Source: DASWIV01 sp036397475 (lineage in GTDB: Bacteria > JAJVIF01 > JAPKYR01). From it: a DNA stretch of 9,096 nucleotides. Shown here piece by piece: positions 1 through 6,151 of this stretch. The notes under the pieces are model-generated. The model ran no database searches. It was not told the origin of the DNA and saw nothing but the letters and a program-made list of their open reading frames with translations. Where the stretch lies: contig DASWIV010000058.1 in the NCBI GenBank assembly GCA_036397475.1, positions 1-9,096 of the forward strand, read 5' to 3'. The position numbers and the translations under genes are program-made. Numbering within the stretch: the first letter of the stretch is position 1; every line of letters starts with the position of its first letter.

Positions 1-1142
1 GAGGGTCGCATGTATATGACATCGACGGGAATGATTTCATCGATTGCCTCGGAGGATTCGGGGTCTTTTCGATCGGTCATTCTCACCCGAAAGTGATCGA
101 AGCCGTGAAAGCCCAGCTTGATAAAATGCCCCTGACCTCCAAGGTCCTCCTGAACGAACCGCTTGCGATTCTTTCCAAGAAACTTGCCGATATTTCTCCT
201 GGGAATCTCAAATACGCGTTTATCTGTAACTCCGGGACGGAAGCGATCGAGGGCGCGTTAAAACTTGCCAGGGTAAAAACCGGACGGTCCGGAATTATCT
301 ATACAACCGGCGGGTTCCACGGAAAAACGATGGGCAGCCTTTCCATAACCGATCGCGAAGATTACCAGGGGCCATTCAAACCGCTCATTCCAGGCGCGAG
401 GCGTGTCCCGTTTGGCGATATCGACGCCCTCGCTTCCGCTCTCGACGAAAATACCGCATGCCTCGTTCTTGAGCCAATGCAGGGTGAGAGCGGGATTCAT
501 CTTCCACCTGACGACTATCTCTCAAAAGCGCAGGAAGTGTGCCACCTGAATGGCTCGTTGATAATCGCCGACGAGGTACAGACCGGACTGGGCAGAACCG
601 GGAAATTGTTCGCATGCGAGCACTATGGCCTGGAGCCTGACCTGATGACACTCGCAAAGGCCCTGGGCGGTGGAGTAATGCCAATCGGCGCGATCCTGGG
701 AACTCCCGAGGTCTGGGACGTGTTTGAAGAAAATCCGTTGATCCATTCTTCCACATTCGGAGGAAATCCCCTTGCCTGCTCAGCCGGAATCGCGGCAATC
801 GATCTGATTGTAAACGAGAATTACGCCGCGAAAGCCGCTGAAGCGGGAAATTATCTTATCGGCGAACTTGAGAAAATACGCGCCGATCATTCTGACATAA
901 TTGAAGAAGTTCGTGGACGCGGGTGCTTCATCGGTGTCGATTTCTCAGAGGGTGACATCGGCGGACTTATGATATCGGCACTGGCGGCGAGAAAAGTCCT
1001 GGTCGCGTTCGCGCTCAATAATCCGAAAGTTCTCAGGGTCGAGCCGCCACTTGATATTTCGCGCGAGGACTGCGAAACTCTGCTTGCAGCATTCAGGGAA
1101 TCGGTCGAGGAAGTGTCGGAAATAGTAAAATCTCTTGCCTGA
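1..1142 (+). CDS. Class III aminotransferase, putrescine aminotransferase-like (5' truncated by window edge)
   Basis: This is a PLP-dependent class III (omega/acetylornithine-type) aminotransferase. The reading frame is open from base 3, so the N-terminus, perhaps about 80 residues judged from the family length, lies outside the window. The first residues visible contain YDIDGNDFIDCLGGFG and GHSHPKV, typical of the region near the family's N-terminus. Then come CNSGTE (phosphate binding), GGFHGKT, EPMQGESG, DEVQTGLGRTG, the Schiff-base lysine in LAKALGGG (codon 657-659), and STFGGNPLAC. The blocks RRVPFG, KALGGGVMPIGA and the late NNPKVLRVEPPL recall E. coli PatA (putrescine to 4-aminobutanal with 2-oxoglutarate) more than ArgD. 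Acetylornithine, GABA or another diamine remain possible substrates. It leads a plus-strand group with two small downstream genes; the next begins 5 bases after its TGA. The class is certain and the substrate is inferred. Confidence 0.93.
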   Translation, partial: GSHVYDIDGNDFIDCLGGFGVFSIGHSHPKVIEAVKAQLDKMPLTSKVLLNEPLAILSKKLADISPGNLKYAFICNSGTEAIEGALKLARVKTGRSGIIYTTGGFHGKTMGSLSITDREDYQGPFKPLIPGARRVPFGDIDALASALDENTACLVLEPMQGESGIHLPPDDYLSKAQEVCHLNGSLIIADEVQTGLGRTGKLFACEHYGLEPDLMTLAKALGGGVMPIGAILGTPEVWDVFEENPLIHSSTFGGNPLACSAGIAAIDLIVNENYAAKAAEAGNYLIGELEKIRADHSDIIEEVRGRGCFIGVDFSEGDIGGLMISALAARKVLVAFALNNPKVLRVEPPLDISREDCETLLAAFRESVEEVSEIVKSLA

Positions 1143-1147
1143 TAACA

Positions 1148-1345
1148 ATGGCTGACAAACAGGAACGACAGAGATCCTCGATTCAGAAAATTCTGCCCGG
1201 AAAAAAGACCGAACAACTCGGTTTATTCGATGTCCCGGACGATTCTCTGGTAGAATCACTTTTTCCGGATGAAGTCGATTCATCTTCACTCAAAATTGAA
1301 TCCAATATCGCGACTCCGGGGGAAGCAGAAGAGAACGATGACTGA
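1148..1345 (+). CDS. Small acidic hypothetical protein, 65 aa
   Basis: I do not recognise this gene. It starts at an ATG 5 bases after the aminotransferase stop and ends in a TGA that lies 8 bases inside the next gene, as expected for a member of a translationally coupled operon. The first 20 residues are basic and polar (RQRSS, KKTEQ). The middle has LGLFDVPDD and LVESLFPDE, two short hydrophobic-acidic patches that could be binding motifs. The tail is acidic (GEAEENDD). There is no signal peptide, membrane segment or cysteine. No clear Shine-Dalgarno sequence precedes the ATG, so translation would rely on coupling. The composition suggests a small, partly disordered soluble protein. The position and overlap are the main support; the sequence itself gives no function. 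Confidence 0.5.
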   Translation: MADKQERQRSSIQKILPGKKTEQLGLFDVPDDSLVESLFPDEVDSSSLKIESNIATPGEAEENDD

Positions 1346-2030
1346 TTCAAAAGAAACACCACTAGCCGATTATTTTGGAAGCAATGAGGATATCGCGGAC
1401 ATTCAATGCCGCCCGGTGCTGCCATCCGATTTTGAACAGGTCGCATTCATTACCGGCCTGATGCTCGACGGCGCTTTTGGTGAATGGTTCGGCACAGGGG
1501 GGGTCGCTGCCCAGGAGGTTATCAAATCCAACCTTGCAAACCGGCTCAGGCACGACTGCATGTGGGTGATGACTGAAGGACGGGTAGTTATCGGCGTGAT
1601 CGATCTGGAAACCCAGGAAACCAGGCGGTTAAATGGCTCACCCCTTCTACGCGCCCTGACCTCCGAACTCGGCTTGACGGATGAAATTGAAAAAACCGGC
1701 CTGCTTCCGATTGTCGTCCATGAACCCGCTCCCGACGAGGCTCACCAGCCGATCGTCGCCATCCTGCCAGGAAGCCGTGGCGAAGGCCGCGGCAGAATTA
1801 TGATAATGCACGGGTCGTTCTGGGCGCGAGCCCAGGGAAAATACTGGATGACAACATGGCTGCCGGAGGATAACCCGTTTAAGGCGGTGTATGAACGTCG
1901 GGGGTACTTTGTTGAGCGAACACTGGATTTGCACGAATATGTCGGTGGTCACAGGTGGCTACTCCTGAAACGCCCTATCTCCCCCAAGGCGTACAAACAA
2001 CTGGAAGAGAAAAATAACGATCCCGATTAA
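1338..2030 (+). CDS. GNAT family N-acetyltransferase (putative), 230 aa
   Basis: A putative acetyl-CoA-dependent N-acetyltransferase. I chose ATG 1338 (MTDSKETPLADYFG) because a purine-rich ggaag/agaag stretch lies just upstream. The frame is open back to 1269, but that part overlaps the preceding gene more deeply. The N-terminal strand (CRPVLPSDFEQVAFIT, about 24-39) has the usual GNAT 'R-x-x-x-x-D' opening. A central strand (WVMTEGRVVIGVIDL, about 76-90) precedes motif A at about 138-160, where PGSRGEGRG stands in for the R/Q-x-x-G-x-G/A acetyl-CoA pyrophosphate loop. NPFKAVYERRGYF (about 179-191) matches the 'N-x-x-A-x-x-x-Y-x-x-x-G-F' end of the domain. It overlaps the 65-residue ORF by 8 bases and follows an aminotransferase resembling putrescine aminotransferase. 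A polyamine or amino-sugar substrate is conceivable but not shown. The fold is fairly secure; the substrate is unknown. Confidence 0.75.
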   Translation: MTDSKETPLADYFGSNEDIADIQCRPVLPSDFEQVAFITGLMLDGAFGEWFGTGGVAAQEVIKSNLANRLRHDCMWVMTEGRVVIGVIDLETQETRRLNGSPLLRALTSELGLTDEIEKTGLLPIVVHEPAPDEAHQPIVAILPGSRGEGRGRIMIMHGSFWARAQGKYWMTTWLPEDNPFKAVYERRGYFVERTLDLHEYVGGHRWLLLKRPISPKAYKQLEEKNNDPD

Positions 2031-2042
2031 AGTAAGAATTTG

Positions 2043-2061
2043 CCCTGCCCGGATTTCAGGG
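2043..2061. terminator. Weak hairpin between convergent genes
   Basis: CCCTG (2043-2047) pairs with CAGGG (2057-2061) around a 9-base loop, in the 34-base gap between two convergent stop codons. A bidirectional terminator is expected here. The stem has only 5 pairs and the following GAATTAATTT is not a strong T run, so function is uncertain. Confidence 0.3.
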
Positions 2062-2064
2062 GAA

Positions 2065-2817
2065 TTAATTTGAACCGACGATCCCGCTGTTTCCTGATGA
2101 CACGGCGATATTTTCATATATTCCCTTAAGGTAATCCCAGTCGTCGCGATAAGTCACATCTTCCCTGTAATAAGCCAGTTCAAATTTCCAGAGAAAGTCG
2201 CGGAATAATGGATACAGCGACTCACTCCTCCTGAGCTGCCTGAGATAAAACCTCGACGGGCCTCCCTTCCGAAATCGTATCCAGCCCGATTTATCAAGCC
2301 CGAAAAGCAGCGACATCAGCAGATAACTGATAGCGTCGCGGAATTTTCCCGACTTCGCCAGCTCCTGCGCTTTTTCGAAACTGTTCCCTCCCCATTTTCC
2401 GAGAAGTTCATCCCCTGCGAGATTTTCAAGCTCGGTCTTTTCCGCCCGGATTCTTGAATTTATCGACCATCTCTGGGCTACAATCATAGCCATGGCAATC
2501 ACAATAATAATTAACACAATGAAACCAATCGCCTGTACCAGTCCCATGCCCAGCGCAGATGTGGTGCCTATTGCCTCGTCCATTTTCCTGAACCAGTCCT
2601 GCAACTTGAGCAGCCATTCAGGATCACTCATATCTTCTTCGGCGTAGATATAATCTCCCGACTCGATTGATGCCCGCAAGGCGGAATCGATTGATTCCCG
2701 CGAGACCTCGTTCTCCGCGAAGGACGTCGCGACAATTCCCCATAGCAGCAGCGCTCCAAACACAGATAAAATGGAGATTCGGAGGAGGAAGTCAGATTTC
2801 GTGGATATCATACGCAT
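2065..2817 (-). CDS. DUF4129-like membrane-anchored protein with signal peptide, 250 aa
   Basis: A membrane-anchored protein of unknown function. Residues about 11-34 form a hydrophobic leader ending SFA, a plausible Sec signal peptide with cleavage before ENE, or a first membrane helix. A segment of about 50 residues follows, expected to lie outside the membrane (about 35-88). A strong transmembrane helix spans about 91-114 (GFIVLIIIVIAMAMIVA), then basic residues. The C-terminal cytoplasmic part (about 145-237) matches the DUF4129 pattern: KAQELAKSGKFRDAISYLL, an R/F-R-K-G turn, YLRQLRR, then PLFRDFLWKFELAYYRED. In other genomes DUF4129 proteins often sit with MoxR ATPases, DUF58 and DUF4350 proteins; none is here. 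It lies 39 bases downstream of the EEP gene, probably in one transcript. A second ATG two codons downstream (2811) is an equally acceptable start, as neither has a strong ribosome site. Confidence 0.72.
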   Translation of the reverse strand: MRMISTKSDFLLRISILSVFGALLLWGIVATSFAENEVSRESIDSALRASIESGDYIYAEEDMSDPEWLLKLQDWFRKMDEAIGTTSALGMGLVQAIGFIVLIIIVIAMAMIVAQRWSINSRIRAEKTELENLAGDELLGKWGGNSFEKAQELAKSGKFRDAISYLLMSLLFGLDKSGWIRFRKGGPSRFYLRQLRRSESLYPLFRDFLWKFELAYYREDVTYRDDWDYLKGIYENIAVSSGNSGIVGSN

Positions 2818-2833
2818 TCAAGCTATTTTACCA

Positions 2834-2853
2834 TTAATGCGTTCTTCGCTTAA
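2834..2853. other. Imperfect inverted repeat between EEP and DUF4129-like genes
   Basis: TTAA-t-GCG (2834-2841) pairs with CGC-TTAA (2847-2853) around a 5-base loop, with one bulged T. Read on the plus strand it is followed by a T-rich run (about 2860-2865), but no plus-strand gene ends here. On the minus strand, the direction of the flanking genes, no T run follows. It may be an mRNA processing hairpin or chance. Confidence 0.2.
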
Positions 2854-2856
2854 GCT

Positions 2857-3525
2857 CTATTTTTTAAGGACCAGGTCAGCGATCACGGGCAGATGATCGG
2901 AATCTGTCTTGCCACCAGTCCAAATAGCCTCTGCATAAAAGTCGTCGCTGTGAAATATATAGTCAATCCTGATTAGCGGTAAAAAATTATTATAAGAACT
3001 GAATCGTGTTGGATACGTCGACCCGAACCCCCACCCACACTCATGGAAACTATCGTGTAACCCTGTTGGCGCAAGCAGTTTATAGTCCGACGCCTGATCA
3101 GTAAAATTAAAATCCCCTGTTAGCATTACGGGGGAATCATGAGTAATTAGTTCCACTATTTTTAATACTGCTTCCCTCCTGAGCGACAGTTCCTGATGTG
3201 TCAATGGAACCGCTGAATGAAGATTAAAGACCTTAACAACTGTCCCATCGATATCAAACCATGCCTGCTTGAAATACGGTGAATCCATGTTGATATTCAA
3301 CAGATACGGTCCGGTGAACGGATATTTGCTCAGAATTCCTTTCCCGTTCATCATCAATGGATACAATGCCTGGTATGGGTATTCCCCCTTTAAATTCTCG
3401 CCAAAAGCTTTCGCGCCTTCGCCAGATAACTCCTGCAAGGCGATAATATCAGCTCCCGATTCCCTGATCAGTTCAATTTGCAAGCTGTAATCCGTCTGGT
3501 AAGATGCCATGGAATTAAAAGTCAT
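2857..3525 (-). CDS. Endonuclease/exonuclease/phosphatase (EEP) family protein, 222 aa
   Basis: A metal-dependent phosphodiesterase or phosphomonoesterase of the DNase I/exonuclease III/sphingomyelinase fold. All catalytic motifs are present: TFN (Asn4), LQEL (Glu32, metal ligand), NLHS (His103), TGDFNF (Asp138, Asn140), RIDYIF (Asp188) and SDHLPV (Asp210, catalytic His211). The substrate cannot be read off; DNA, phosphoinositide or sphingomyelin-like lipid are all possible. There is no signal peptide in the visible frame. The start is odd. ATG 3525 begins inside the first beta strand, and the same frame upstream encodes K-K-I-R-V just before it, the usual start of this strand. That frame has no ATG, GTG or TTG before a stop at 3559-3561. 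A one-base frame break at an A5 run (plus-strand T5 at 3536-3540) or a coupled leader ORF would explain it. The gene ends with TAG. Confidence 0.85.
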   Translation of the reverse strand: MTFNSMASYQTDYSLQIELIRESGADIIALQELSGEGAKAFGENLKGEYPYQALYPLMMNGKGILSKYPFTGPYLLNINMDSPYFKQAWFDIDGTVVKVFNLHSAVPLTHQELSLRREAVLKIVELITHDSPVMLTGDFNFTDQASDYKLLAPTGLHDSFHECGWGFGSTYPTRFSSYNNFLPLIRIDYIFHSDDFYAEAIWTGGKTDSDHLPVIADLVLKK

Positions 3526-3581
3526 AACTCTGATCTTTTTACTGAATCCATATCCCTGTTAATAGACTCGCCGACGCTCAT
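3522..3581 (-). CDS. Possible 19-codon leader ORF, or displaced 5' end of the EEP gene
   Basis: A short frame starts at ATG 3581 (MSVGESINRDMDSVK...) and stops at TGA 3524-3522, overlapping the EEP ATG in an ATGA junction. A perfect TATAAT -10 box (3603-3608) places the transcript start about 15 bases before this ATG, so it would be the first start codon on the mRNA. Inserting one A in the A5 run near its end would join it to the EEP frame, giving ...DSVKKIRVMTFN, a normal EEP N-terminus. It is therefore either a translationally coupled leader or the true N-terminus separated by a base error or mutation. The evidence is positional; the peptide is too short to recognise. Confidence 0.35.
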   Translation of the reverse strand: MSVGESINRDMDSVKRSEL

Positions 3582-3602
3582 AATTGGAATTCCATAAAGT
3601 CA

Positions 3603-3608
3603 ATTATA
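3603..3608 (-). promoter_or_regulatory. Putative -10 box for the EEP/DUF4129-like transcript
   Basis: The minus strand reads TATAAT here, a perfect sigma-70 type -10 hexamer in the divergent intergenic region. No good -35 hexamer is seen 16-18 bases upstream, so strength is uncertain. The predicted start at about 3596 would precede ATG 3581 by about 15 bases. Confidence 0.45.
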
Positions 3609-3637
3609 CACTCTGCGGATCGAATCCCGTGCGACAA

Positions 3638-3666
3638 TTGCCAACCTGCCCTATGTGGGATAAAAT
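3638..3666 (+). promoter_or_regulatory. Putative sigma-70-like promoter for the amrB-amrA-FolD-like operon
   Basis: TTGCCA (3638-3643) and TAAAAT (3661-3666) are separated by exactly 17 bases, close to the TTGACA-17-TATAAT consensus. Transcription would start at about 3673. That leaves a leader of about 16 bases containing GAGGA (3673-3677) before ATG 3689. This supports 3689, not any earlier ATG, as the start of the MEMO-like gene. Confidence 0.55.
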
Positions 3667-3688
3667 CAATATGAGGATACATTTTCCC

Positions 3689-4549
3689 ATGACATACACC
3701 GAAACCAAAAACAGCGTCTTCCATGGCTCGTTCTATCCCGGCACCGAAAGGGAGATCCGCGTCCTGCTCGACTCTTTGCGTGACCGGGCGCTCGAACCAC
3801 GTACCGGGAGTCATCCTCCGATAGTATTGGTCCCGCATGCCGGCTGGATGTATTCCGGTCTCGCCGCCATGCGTGGATTATCCACACTCCTCGGCGATAT
3901 CCCGGAACGCATCGTCATGATCGGCCCATCGCACCGCCACCTGTTTTTCGGTTTTTCACCCGCAGGATTTAATTCATACAAAACCCCGCTAGGCGAGATC
4001 GAGATAGACTCCGAACTCAGGCAAAAAATCATCGATGCAACCGGTTTTCAATACGATCCCGGCGCTCATCAGCACGAGCATTCACTCGAAGTAAACATAC
4101 CGCTGATTCAGTATTTCTTTGACGACAGGATAAAAATCCTGCCGATCCTCGCCGGAAGCGTCCAGGAAAAAGATATCGCGGCACTCGCTGAAACACTTAC
4201 CAGGATTCTGGATCCCAAAAAAGACGCGATCCTCATTTCAACAGACCTCAGCCATTTCTTCACTTACGAGGAAGCCCGGAAACTGGATTCAGAAACTCTC
4301 GATTTCATAATCAGCGGGAACACGGGCAAATTGTCAGAGCGATCGGGTGAAGGCGGACGTCTCTGCTGCGGATTCAGCGGAGTAATTACCGCGATCGAGA
4401 TAGCGAAATTATGGAATCTCGGAAAGCCTGAACTTCTGATTTACTACAACTCAGGCGACTCCGGCGGCGATAAAAATAGTGTGGTAGGCTACGCATCGGT
4501 TGCATGGCGCGGTCAAAAGACCGATACATCAGGCCAGATTGAAAACTGA
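3689..4549 (+). CDS. amrB: AmmeMemoRadiSam system protein B (MEMO-fold protein), 286 aa
   Basis: A MEMO1/class III extradiol dioxygenase-fold protein, the 'B' member of the AMMECR1-MEMO-radical SAM set. The N-terminus VFHGSFYPG matches the family's 'AGQFYPG' opening. VPHAGWMYSG (His50) and GPSHRH (His82) supply the expected metal-ligand histidines. HEHSLEVNIPLIQ (about 129-141), STDLSHFF (about 184-191), RLCCGFSG (Cys226/227, corresponding to the conserved Cys) and NSGDSGGD (about 254-261) follow in family order. The human homologue binds iron or copper; no bacterial reaction is established. The frame is open back to 3584 (and has an ATG at 3671), but I chose 3689 because homology begins there and GAGGA and a promoter lie directly upstream. 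It is the first gene of a plus-strand operon, 26 bases before the AMMECR1 gene. Confidence 0.93.
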   Translation: MTYTETKNSVFHGSFYPGTEREIRVLLDSLRDRALEPRTGSHPPIVLVPHAGWMYSGLAAMRGLSTLLGDIPERIVMIGPSHRHLFFGFSPAGFNSYKTPLGEIEIDSELRQKIIDATGFQYDPGAHQHEHSLEVNIPLIQYFFDDRIKILPILAGSVQEKDIAALAETLTRILDPKKDAILISTDLSHFFTYEEARKLDSETLDFIISGNTGKLSERSGEGGRLCCGFSGVITAIEIAKLWNLGKPELLIYYNSGDSGGDKNSVVGYASVAWRGQKTDTSGQIEN

Positions 4550-4562
4550 CCAATCATTAAAC

Positions 4563-4569
4563 GGGGGGA
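4563..4569 (+). promoter_or_regulatory. Strong Shine-Dalgarno for amrA GTG start
   Basis: A GGGGGGA run lies 6 bases before GTG 4576. It is the strongest ribosome site in the window and fixes the non-ATG start of the AMMECR1 gene. Confidence 0.6.
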
Positions 4570-4575
4570 TTAATT

Positions 4576-5133
4576 GTGAGTATTGAAACAGAAGAAATTC
4601 CACGGCTATCCGAAACAAACAAACGATTTCTTCTCGACATCGCCAGAAAATCCGTTGAAAATTTCGTACGCGGCAATCCCCCTGAAAAATTCGATGCCAC
4701 AGATGACGAACTCCGGCAGAGACGCGGAGTATTCGTCACCCTGAAAGTATCGGGCGAACTTCGCGGATGCATCGGGCATATCCTGTCTCCTGAACCTCTT
4801 CCCGATACCACCCGTGAAATGGCGATCAAATCCGCGTCGCAGGACCCACGGTTTCCCCCCATTACAAGATCGGAGCTTGAAAACCTGGAGATCGATATTT
4901 CAGTGATGGGTCCACTTGTCGAAGTAACCGATATTGACGATATAGTAATTGGAAGGGACGGGCTGGTTGTCGACCATATGGGGCGCCATGGACTTCTGCT
5001 CCCCCAGGTCGCGGTCGAGCATAATTTTAATGTGGAACAATTTTTGTCGCAGACATGCCTGAAAGCCATGCTTCCCGCCGACACATGGAAATATGGCGCG
5101 AAAATTTTCAGGTTTGCCGCAATAGTGTTTTAA
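4576..5133 (+). CDS. amrA: AmmeMemoRadiSam system protein A (AMMECR1 domain), 185 aa
   Basis: A full-length AMMECR1-domain protein. The start is GTG 4576, preceded by a strong GGGGGGA ribosome site. The hallmark hexapeptide LRGCIG is present (residues 62-67), following GVFVTLKVSG. Other family blocks are SASQDPRFPP (about 86-95), LEIDISVMGPL (about 104-114), GLLLPQVAVEHN (about 139-150), and the C-terminal CLKAMLPADTWK with the final F-x-A-x-x-F. There is no signal or membrane segment. AMMECR1 proteins are found in all domains of life and their biochemical activity is unproven. In bacteria they are often encoded with a MEMO protein and a radical SAM enzyme. Here the MEMO gene is directly upstream and a FolD-like gene starts 7 bases after the stop. 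No radical SAM gene is visible. Confidence 0.93.
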   Translation: MSIETEEIPRLSETNKRFLLDIARKSVENFVRGNPPEKFDATDDELRQRRGVFVTLKVSGELRGCIGHILSPEPLPDTTREMAIKSASQDPRFPPITRSELENLEIDISVMGPLVEVTDIDDIVIGRDGLVVDHMGRHGLLLPQVAVEHNFNVEQFLSQTCLKAMLPADTWKYGAKIFRFAAIVF

Positions 5134-5140
5134 TTACCAC

Positions 5141-6151
5141 GTGAGCGCGAAAGTATACGATGGAAAAGTTATCCTCAACCGGCTTTCAAGCCGGATAAAA
5201 CGCGATGCAGAACGCCTTGCAAGACAGCATCAAATTGAGGTCGGCTTAGGAATTATCCTCGTGACCGGCGACCAGGTTTCAATGAGCGAGTCCGGGAAGA
5301 TCGCTAGAACCGCTGAACAACTCGGCATAACTGTAAAAATGGAAAGAGTCGCGCAGAGGAATATCGCAAGGCGATTTTTCCCGACTCTTGAAGAGTACGC
5401 CGACAGCCCATTCATTCAGGGAATATTTGTCCAGCTTCCACTTCCCACAGAAATAGTCCCACTCGAGGAAGTCATGAAACGGCTCCCGCCCGAAAAAGAT
5501 GTCGCTGGCATCCATTTTATCAACAGGGGAAAATCGACCTTCAATCCGTACGAGGTTACGCACCACGTTTATCCGCCGGAATGTTCCGCGATACGAATAG
5601 TCTTCAAGGATATCAAGTATGAACTTGACGGCGGTAAGGTCGCGCTCATTGGAAGCAAATACACCTCAGACCAGGTTAAGATGCTCGCCGGATATCTTTT
5701 CGAGAAAGGCTGCTCGGTAAATCTCCTTAGATGGGAAAATTTCAGCAGCTCTGACAAGGAATCCCGGCAGCGGGTTCTCGATGAAGACCTGCCCACTTCC
5801 GAAGGGTCTATCAATCCCGATGGGGAGGCCATTATCTCCTGGGCGAACCAGCCCGGCTGGCTCGGTGGCAGCCGGATACAACGCGGCTCGACAGTGATCG
5901 ATATGGGATATAAATTCGCGAGGGGAAAGGTGTCGGGTGACTGCGATTTTCAATCGGCGATGTCTGTCGCGGGGACTATCACACCTGTTCCTGGCGGCGC
6001 AAGGAATATCGTGCACATGATGGTGCTACAAAATCTGATCGACATGATCAAGAGGCACTACGAGGATGAGGCCACACGTACAGCGACATCAGGCCTCAAA
6101 CGCCGCTTCAAAACAGACCAGCCATCAACCACACGCAAATTGAGGAATTAA
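5141..6151 (+). CDS. FolD-like protein (tetrahydrofolate dehydrogenase/cyclohydrolase fold) with altered active site, 336 aa
   Basis: The order of blocks is that of FolD (methylene-THF dehydrogenase/methenyl-THF cyclohydrolase): AKVYDGKVIL at the start, GLGIILVTGDQVS, IQGIFVQLPLP (about 92-102), PPEKDVAGIHFINRG (about 116-130), a C-terminal Rossmann half starting GKVALIGSKYTSDQV (about 165-179), STVIDMGY, GDCDF and TITPVPGG. Numbering runs almost in step with E. coli FolD, so the catalytic positions can be compared from memory. Gln98 is kept, but Tyr50 is Glu, Lys54 is Ile (with Lys at 53) and Asp121 is Ala122. The cofactor-loop GRP and the terminal GVGPM are also changed (SDQ, GARNI). The basic C-terminal tail (about 312-336) is extra; FolD is usually 280-300 residues. 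It is the third gene of the amrB-amrA operon, starting at GTG 7 bases after amrA with no clear ribosome site. The fold is confident; ordinary FolD activity is doubtful. Confidence 0.85.
   Translation: MSAKVYDGKVILNRLSSRIKRDAERLARQHQIEVGLGIILVTGDQVSMSESGKIARTAEQLGITVKMERVAQRNIARRFFPTLEEYADSPFIQGIFVQLPLPTEIVPLEEVMKRLPPEKDVAGIHFINRGKSTFNPYEVTHHVYPPECSAIRIVFKDIKYELDGGKVALIGSKYTSDQVKMLAGYLFEKGCSVNLLRWENFSSSDKESRQRVLDEDLPTSEGSINPDGEAIISWANQPGWLGGSRIQRGSTVIDMGYKFARGKVSGDCDFQSAMSVAGTITPVPGGARNIVHMMVLQNLIDMIKRHYEDEATRTATSGLKRRFKTDQPSTTRKLRN

Noticed and set aside
385..798. Minus-strand ORF of 137 codons opposite the aminotransferase
   Set aside because: Arg/Ser/Pro-rich translation with no domain, lying entirely antisense to a gene with all family motifs; a shadow frame.
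945..1289. Minus-strand ORF spanning the aminotransferase 3' end and the 65-codon ORF
   Set aside because: Arg-rich translation without motifs and mostly antisense to well-conserved aminotransferase sequence.
1269..1337. Extended N-terminus for the GNAT gene
   Set aside because: It would overlap the 65-codon ORF more deeply, adds a basic non-family segment, and ATG 1338 has a purine-rich site directly upstream.
3584..3688. Earlier ATG starts (3584, 3671) for the MEMO-like gene
   Set aside because: Homology begins near 3689. The promoter -35/-10 at 3638-3666 would lie inside the 3584 form, and 3671 falls at or before the predicted transcript start.
4557..5084. Minus-strand ORF of 175 codons opposite amrA
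   Set aside because: Ser/Thr/Arg-rich, low-complexity translation antisense to a clear AMMECR1 domain; a shadow frame.
5666..6016. Minus-strand ORF of 116 codons opposite the FolD-like gene
   Set aside because: No recognisable motif and antisense to conserved FolD blocks; a shadow frame.
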